Below, one piece after another: positions 7,065 through 9,777 of a stretch of DNA of 9,777 nt. The stretch covers positions 1 to 9,777 of the forward strand of contig SKLX01000156.1 of the NCBI GenBank assembly GCA_007121375.1, in the 5' to 3' direction. This stretch comes from Bacillota bacterium (GTDB lineage: Bacteria > Bacillota > Dethiobacteria > SKNC01). The translations under genes and the position numbers were made by a program. How positions within the stretch are numbered: the first letter of the stretch is position 1; every line of letters begins with the position of its first letter. The notes beneath the pieces are model-generated. The model made no database searches. It was not told where the DNA came from and worked only from the letters and a program-made list of their open reading frames with translations.

Positions 7065-8069
7065 ATGAACCTGCGAAAACAAAGGGAAGAACTGGAAAAA
7101 AGAATATTTTCTCCCTTTGCCCGGAGGAGTTCCGAGAGCAAAGGCCGCCAGAAGCCGGAGAAGGAGTGTTCTATCAGGACCCTTTTTCAGAGGGACCGGG
7201 ACCGGATTATACATTCAAAGGCATTTCGCAGGCTTAAACACAAAACCCAGGTTTTTATATCCCCTGAAGGAGACCATTACCGGACCAGGTTAACTCATAC
7301 CCTGGAGGTGGCCCAGATTGCCAGGACCATAGCCCGGGCCTTAAGACTTAATGAAGACCTGACGGAAGCAATTGCCCTGGGCCATGACCTGGGCCACACA
7401 CCCTTTGGACATGCAGGGGAAAGAGCCTTAAACAAAATATTTCCCGGTGGTTTCCGCCATAATGAACAGAGCCTTAGGGTTGTGGAAGCCCTGGAAGAAG
7501 GAAGGGGTTTAAACTTAACCTGGGAGGTTCGGGAAGGGATATTAAAACACACGGGTCTTGAGGAGCTATCTACCCTGGAAGGCCAGATAGTTAAAATAGC
7601 CGACCGCATCGCTTATATAAACCATGACATAGACGACGCGGTGCGGGCAGGGGTTCTGGTGGTAAAGGAACTTCCCCAGGAGGCCATTAAAGACCTGGGT
7701 TATAGTTCCTCCCCAAGGATAGACAAAATGGTTAGGGACTTGATTGAAAACAGCATGGACAAAAAAGAAATAAATATGAGCCCCCAGATGGACAGATATC
7801 TTTCCTCCTTGAGGGAATTCATGTTTGATAATGTGTATGTAGGCTCTGCCGCCAAAAAGGAAGATCGTAAAATAGAAGGCATGTTCCGCCAGCTCTACGA
7901 CTACTTTCTAAAAAATCCCCGGGACCTCCAGGCTTATAGCAGGTACCTCCATGGGGAGGATTCCCTGGAAAGGAACGTTTGTGATTATATAGCGGGTATG
8001 ACGGACAGGTATTTTATCGCCCTCTACCAAAAGCTTTTCATACCCAATCCCTGGCACCTGGAGCTTTAA
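7065..8069 (+). CDS. dgt: deoxyguanosinetriphosphate triphosphohydrolase-like HD protein
   Basis: The 334-residue cytoplasmic metallohydrolase belongs to the dGTPase family, which cleaves dNTPs to the deoxynucleoside and tripolyphosphate and so adjusts dNTP pools. The N-terminus (FSPFARRSSESKGR) and IRTLFQRDRDRIIHSKAFRRLKHKTQVF are typical of the family. The HD-domain metal ligands are visible as H78 (TRLTHTLEVAQIAR), H107-D108 (GHDLGHTPFGHAGE) and D180 (VKIADRIAYINHDIDD), with RHNEQS around H132. The length fits the short, Gram-positive type (about 330-345) rather than the 505-residue E. coli Dgt; substrate preference within that type cannot be read from sequence. ATG 7065 has a modest AAAGGG site 10 nt upstream inside the preceding gene, so translation is probably coupled. 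Adjacency to dnaG places dNTP clean-up beside replication priming, an arrangement known in other Clostridia. Confidence 0.93.
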   Translation: MNLRKQREELEKRIFSPFARRSSESKGRQKPEKECSIRTLFQRDRDRIIHSKAFRRLKHKTQVFISPEGDHYRTRLTHTLEVAQIARTIARALRLNEDLTEAIALGHDLGHTPFGHAGERALNKIFPGGFRHNEQSLRVVEALEEGRGLNLTWEVREGILKHTGLEELSTLEGQIVKIADRIAYINHDIDDAVRAGVLVVKELPQEAIKDLGYSSSPRIDKMVRDLIENSMDKKEINMSPQMDRYLSSLREFMFDNVYVGSAAKKEDRKIEGMFRQLYDYFLKNPRDLQAYSRYLHGEDSLERNVCDYIAGMTDRYFIALYQKLFIPNPWHLEL

Positions 8070-8098
8070 CAAGGAATAAAAAAACTTAATTGGTATAT

Positions 8099-8122
8099 AA
8101 TATTTAATGTTAATTAGATATT
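8099..8122 (+). repeat. AT-only inverted repeat after dgt
   Basis: AATATTTAAT (8099-8108) and ATTAGATATT (8113-8122) can form 10 pairs (one G-U) around a GTTA loop, about 30 nt after the dgt stop. There is no directly adjacent T-run and no GC pairs, so it is a weak terminator at best. It overlaps a TATAAT hexamer (8096-8101) that has no matching -35. Confidence 0.25.
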
Positions 8123-8150
8123 ACTATTTTGTTAATAATTTTTTAAAATT

Positions 8151-8178
8151 GCAGGAAATAATAGGGGTTGTGTTGAAT
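8151..8178 (+). promoter_or_regulatory. sigma-H (Spo0H) type promoter, perfect consensus match
   Basis: GCAGGAAAT (-35, 8151-8159), a 12-bp spacer, and GTTGAAT (-10, 8172-8178) fit the Bacillus sigma-H consensus RnAGGAwWW-N11/12-RnnGAAT at every defined position. Transcription would begin near 8183-8188 and would produce the structured RNA described next. In B. subtilis the dnaG-sigA operon is also known to have a sigma-H promoter, which supports this reading. Confidence 0.7.
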
Positions 8179-8319
8179 AATCATGTAAAGGAAGGTAGTT
8201 TCGTTTAGTGGCTTGTAAGGGTTGTAAATGAAAGTTTAACCGGAGAAGCCGAACCAGCTTCAGGAGGGGGTAACAGTTACCAGGCCTTTTGGGTGTGCTT
8301 AACTGATAAGGAGACTGAT

Positions 8320-8331
8320 ATGAACTTCTAA
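8320..8331 (+). other. possible three-codon leader ORF inside the RNA
   Basis: AAGGAG (8308-8313) lies 6 nt before ATG 8320, and the frame reads Met-Asn-Phe-stop. The ribosome site coincides with one arm of the putative antiterminator, so a ribosome there would favour the terminator. Such a short frame can easily be accidental. Confidence 0.2.
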
Positions 8332-8335
8332 AGGT

Positions 8336-8373
8336 AAGCCTTGTCTCTCTTAAAGTTGGGATAAGGTTTTTTT
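8336..8373 (+). terminator. rho-independent terminator upstream of dnaG
   Basis: CCTTGTCTC (8339-8347) pairs with GGGATAAGG (8358-8366), nine pairs including two G-U, around a 10-nt loop. It is followed directly by seven T (8367-8373); AAG at 8336-8338 can extend the stem into the T-run. It ends the candidate RNA about 85 nt before the dnaG start. Confidence 0.65.
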
Positions 8374-8393
8374 CATAAAAATTTTAAATAAAT

Positions 8394-8421
8394 AGAGGGA
8401 ATTTGATGGCAATTGACGAAT
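8394..8421 (+). promoter_or_regulatory. second sigma-H-like promoter, directly before dnaG
   Basis: AGAGGGAAT (8394-8402), a 12-bp spacer and GACGAAT (8415-8421) match RnAGGAwWW-N12-RnnGAAT with a single mismatch (G for A at 8399). The predicted start near 8428 gives a 5' leader of about 30 nt before the dnaG ATG. A sigma-A reading (TTGACG at 8413-8418 with TAAAAT at 8433-8438) has only 14 bp between the hexamers and is less likely. Confidence 0.45.
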
Positions 8422-8459
8422 ATTCAAAATCCTAAAATGAATACCTGCAGGTGGTTAGA

Positions 8460-9777
8460 ATGAATGATTTTCTTCCCGAGGATACTATAGAAGAGGTAAG
8501 GCAGCACTTCGACCTGGTTGAGGTTATTTCCGGTTACACTTCTTTAAAGAAAGCCGGGCAGAATTATACAGGGTTATGCCCTTTTCATTCTGAGAAAACT
8601 CCATCCTTTACCGTTTCTCCCGAAAAGCAGCTTTACCACTGCTTTGGATGTGGTGCGGGAGGAAATGTTTTTTCCTTTATCATGTCCCAGGAGAATCTTT
8701 CCTTTCCTGAAGCCGTAAAATTTTTAGCCAACCGGGCGGGTATCCCTTTACCTGAAAGGCAGTTATCGGAAGAGGGAAAAAAGATAAAGATATTAAAGGA
8801 AGAGCTGGCAGAAATTAATGAACTTAGCATGAAATATTTCCAGCAGGCTCTTTTTAAGACGGAGATGGGGAAAAAAGCTTTAAACTATTTGACCAGGAGG
8901 GGCCTGGATAAAGAAATAATTAAAAAATTTCAACTTGGTTATTCTCTGCCCCAGTGGGATAAATTGATTAACTTTTTAAAAAGCAAGGGATACAGTCAGG
9001 AAAATATACTAAAAGCAGGACTGGCAAGTCGTTCCGAAAGGGGAAGTTATTACGATCGTTTTAGAAACCGTATAATGTTTCCCATTTTCAACCAGCAGAA
9101 CATGGTAATAGGATTTGGGGGAAGGGTCATGGATGATTCCCAGCCCAAATACCTGAACTCCCCGGAAACTATCCTTTATAACAAGAGAAAAAGCCTTTAT
9201 GCCCTTAATTTTGCCCGTTTTAATATCAGGGAAAGGGATGAAGCCCTGGTTTTTGAAGGATATATGGATGTAATAATTGCCTTTCAAAAGGGGCGGGAGA
9301 ACTGTGTCGCTTCCCTGGGAACCAGCCTGACAGAGGATCAGGCCAGGCTTTTAAGGCGGAATGCATCAAAAGTGATTATTGCTTATGATTCAGATACTGC
9401 CGGGGAAGCAGCTACCTGGCGGGGGCTGGATACTTTAAAATCGGCAGGCTGCAGGGTTAAAGTTGCACAGCTGCCTCCGGGGCAGGATCCCGATGATTTC
9501 ATTAGAAAAAAAGGAATAAACACCTTTAACGAAGAAATATTAAATAAAGCCCTGCCTTTAATAGATTATAAGCTGAAAAAAATCGGTGAAGAGGTAGGAG
9601 AATCATATATAAACACCTATGAAGGTAAAATATCTTATATTCAAAAGATATTACCTGTTCTGGCAGGAATCAATAACAGTGTAGAATTTGATCTATACCT
9701 TCAAAGGATAAGCAGTGAAATGGGAATTGATGCCGAGGCCCTTAAAACAGAAATAAAAAAATATAAAAAAAGAAGTA
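8460..9777 (+). CDS. dnaG: DNA primase DnaG, N-terminal 439 residues (3' end outside window)
   Basis: DnaG synthesises RNA primers at the replication fork on DnaB-unwound DNA. Translation starts at ATG 8460, with AGGTGG at 8449-8454 as ribosome site, and the frame is open to the right edge; complete primases are about 580-620 residues. The CHC2 zinc-binding domain is at the N-terminus (C40, H43, C61, C64 in CPFH...HCFGC). The RNA polymerase core contains YDRFRNRIMFPIFN and GGRVMDDSQPKYLNSPET, and then the TOPRIM metal site: E266 in VFEGYMDVI, and D310 and D312 in IIAYDSDTAGE. The residue numbers almost coincide with those of the E. coli enzyme. The C-terminal helicase-binding domain is not in view. 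rpoD/sigA would be expected downstream. No yqxD-like gene precedes it; dgt does. Confidence 0.97.
   Translation, partial: MNDFLPEDTIEEVRQHFDLVEVISGYTSLKKAGQNYTGLCPFHSEKTPSFTVSPEKQLYHCFGCGAGGNVFSFIMSQENLSFPEAVKFLANRAGIPLPERQLSEEGKKIKILKEELAEINELSMKYFQQALFKTEMGKKALNYLTRRGLDKEIIKKFQLGYSLPQWDKLINFLKSKGYSQENILKAGLASRSERGSYYDRFRNRIMFPIFNQQNMVIGFGGRVMDDSQPKYLNSPETILYNKRKSLYALNFARFNIRERDEALVFEGYMDVIIAFQKGRENCVASLGTSLTEDQARLLRRNASKVIIAYDSDTAGEAATWRGLDTLKSAGCRVKVAQLPPGQDPDDFIRKKGINTFNEEILNKALPLIDYKLKKIGEEVGESYINTYEGKISYIQKILPVLAGINNSVEFDLYLQRISSEMGIDAEALKTEIKKYKKRS

Larger units (their letters stand above)
8185..8373 (+). ncRNA. candidate structured RNA or attenuator leader upstream of dnaG, family not recognised
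   Basis: About 190 nt between the sigma-H-like promoter and a terminator hold no credible protein frame but much pairing potential: UUUCGUUUA/UAAAUGAAA (8199-8207 with 8225-8233, nine pairs, one G-U), GAAGC/GCUUC (8245-8249 with 8257-8261), GGUAA/UUACC (8269-8273 with 8277-8281) or the alternative CAGUUA/UAACUG (8274-8279 with 8300-8305), and AAGGAGAC with GUCUCUCUU (8308-8315 with 8343-8351). The 3' part offers mutually exclusive antiterminator and terminator helices. It could be a free sRNA of the sporulation programme or a cis-acting leader of dnaG. It is not a T-box (no such motif), and I could not match it to 6S, SRP or RNase P RNA by eye. The exact 5' end is inferred from the promoter. 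Confidence 0.5.

Noticed and set aside
8085..8101. TATAAT at 8096-8101 as a sigma-A promoter for the RNA or dnaG
   Set aside because: No -35 at 16-18 bp and no extended -10 in register; the region is AT-rich enough to give TATAAT by chance.
8185..8373. T-box, 6S, SRP or RNase P RNA
   Set aside because: The T-box consensus is absent, the size and conserved segments do not fit RNase P or SRP RNA, and I could not form the 6S closing stem with a large central bubble. A covariance search is still needed.
8185..8373. Remnant of a yqxD-like or other protein gene before dnaG
   Set aside because: Frequent stops in all frames and no recognisable protein fragments.
1..9777. Mobile elements, CRISPR arrays, tRNA genes
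   Set aside because: No transposase or integrase, no terminal or spaced repeats, and no tRNA-like cloverleaf was seen; gene order and codon style are uniform and housekeeping in character.

Overview
The window looks like a chromosomal core segment of a spore-forming, low-to-mid GC Firmicute of the class Clostridia (Peptococcaceae, Thermoanaerobacterales or Syntrophomonas-like). The reasons are the gene order (end of glyS, CcpN-type HTH/CBS regulator, PPDK regulatory protein, ppdK, later dgt and dnaG), the strong purine-rich Shine-Dalgarno sites, the use of GTG and TTG starts, and two sites that match the sporulation sigma-H promoter pattern. The genus cannot be fixed from the sequence alone. 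I see no mobile element, tRNA, rRNA or CRISPR array.

Layout. Positions 1-556 hold the C-terminal quarter of the glycyl-tRNA synthetase beta subunit. After a 105-bp AT-rich gap with a 12-bp palindrome comes a tight three-gene operon: a CcpN-like regulator (HTH plus two CBS domains), the bifunctional kinase/pyrophosphorylase that switches PPDK off and on, and PPDK itself (ATG/TGA 4-base overlap). Together these form a self-contained control unit for the pyruvate/PEP branch point. A bidirectional terminator (about 4835-4887) separates ppdK from a convergent D-alanyl-D-alanine carboxypeptidase gene (dacF/dacA type) on the minus strand. A 305-bp AT-rich divergent intergenic region follows. It leads into a flavodoxin-fold (FMN reductase-like) gene with a four-cysteine cluster, then, 6 bp later, a dGTPase-like HD hydrolase gene (dgt), then a 390-bp non-coding stretch, and finally dnaG (primase), which runs off the right edge.

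The most interesting part is the 390-bp dgt-dnaG gap. It contains a perfect match to the sigma-H consensus (8151-8178). This is followed by about 190 nt that can fold well and end in a rho-independent terminator (8336-8373). The terminator's left arm is equally complementary to a second, upstream copy of its right arm (GATAAGG at 8305-8311 and at 8360-8366), which is the classic signature of antiterminator/terminator switching. A three-codon open frame with a good ribosome binding site sits inside the antiterminator. After the terminator there is a second, one-mismatch sigma-H-like promoter (8394-8421) directly in front of dnaG. I cannot assign this RNA to a known family; it is a candidate undescribed sporulation-linked sRNA or leader/attenuator controlling the primase (and probably rpoD/sigA) operon.
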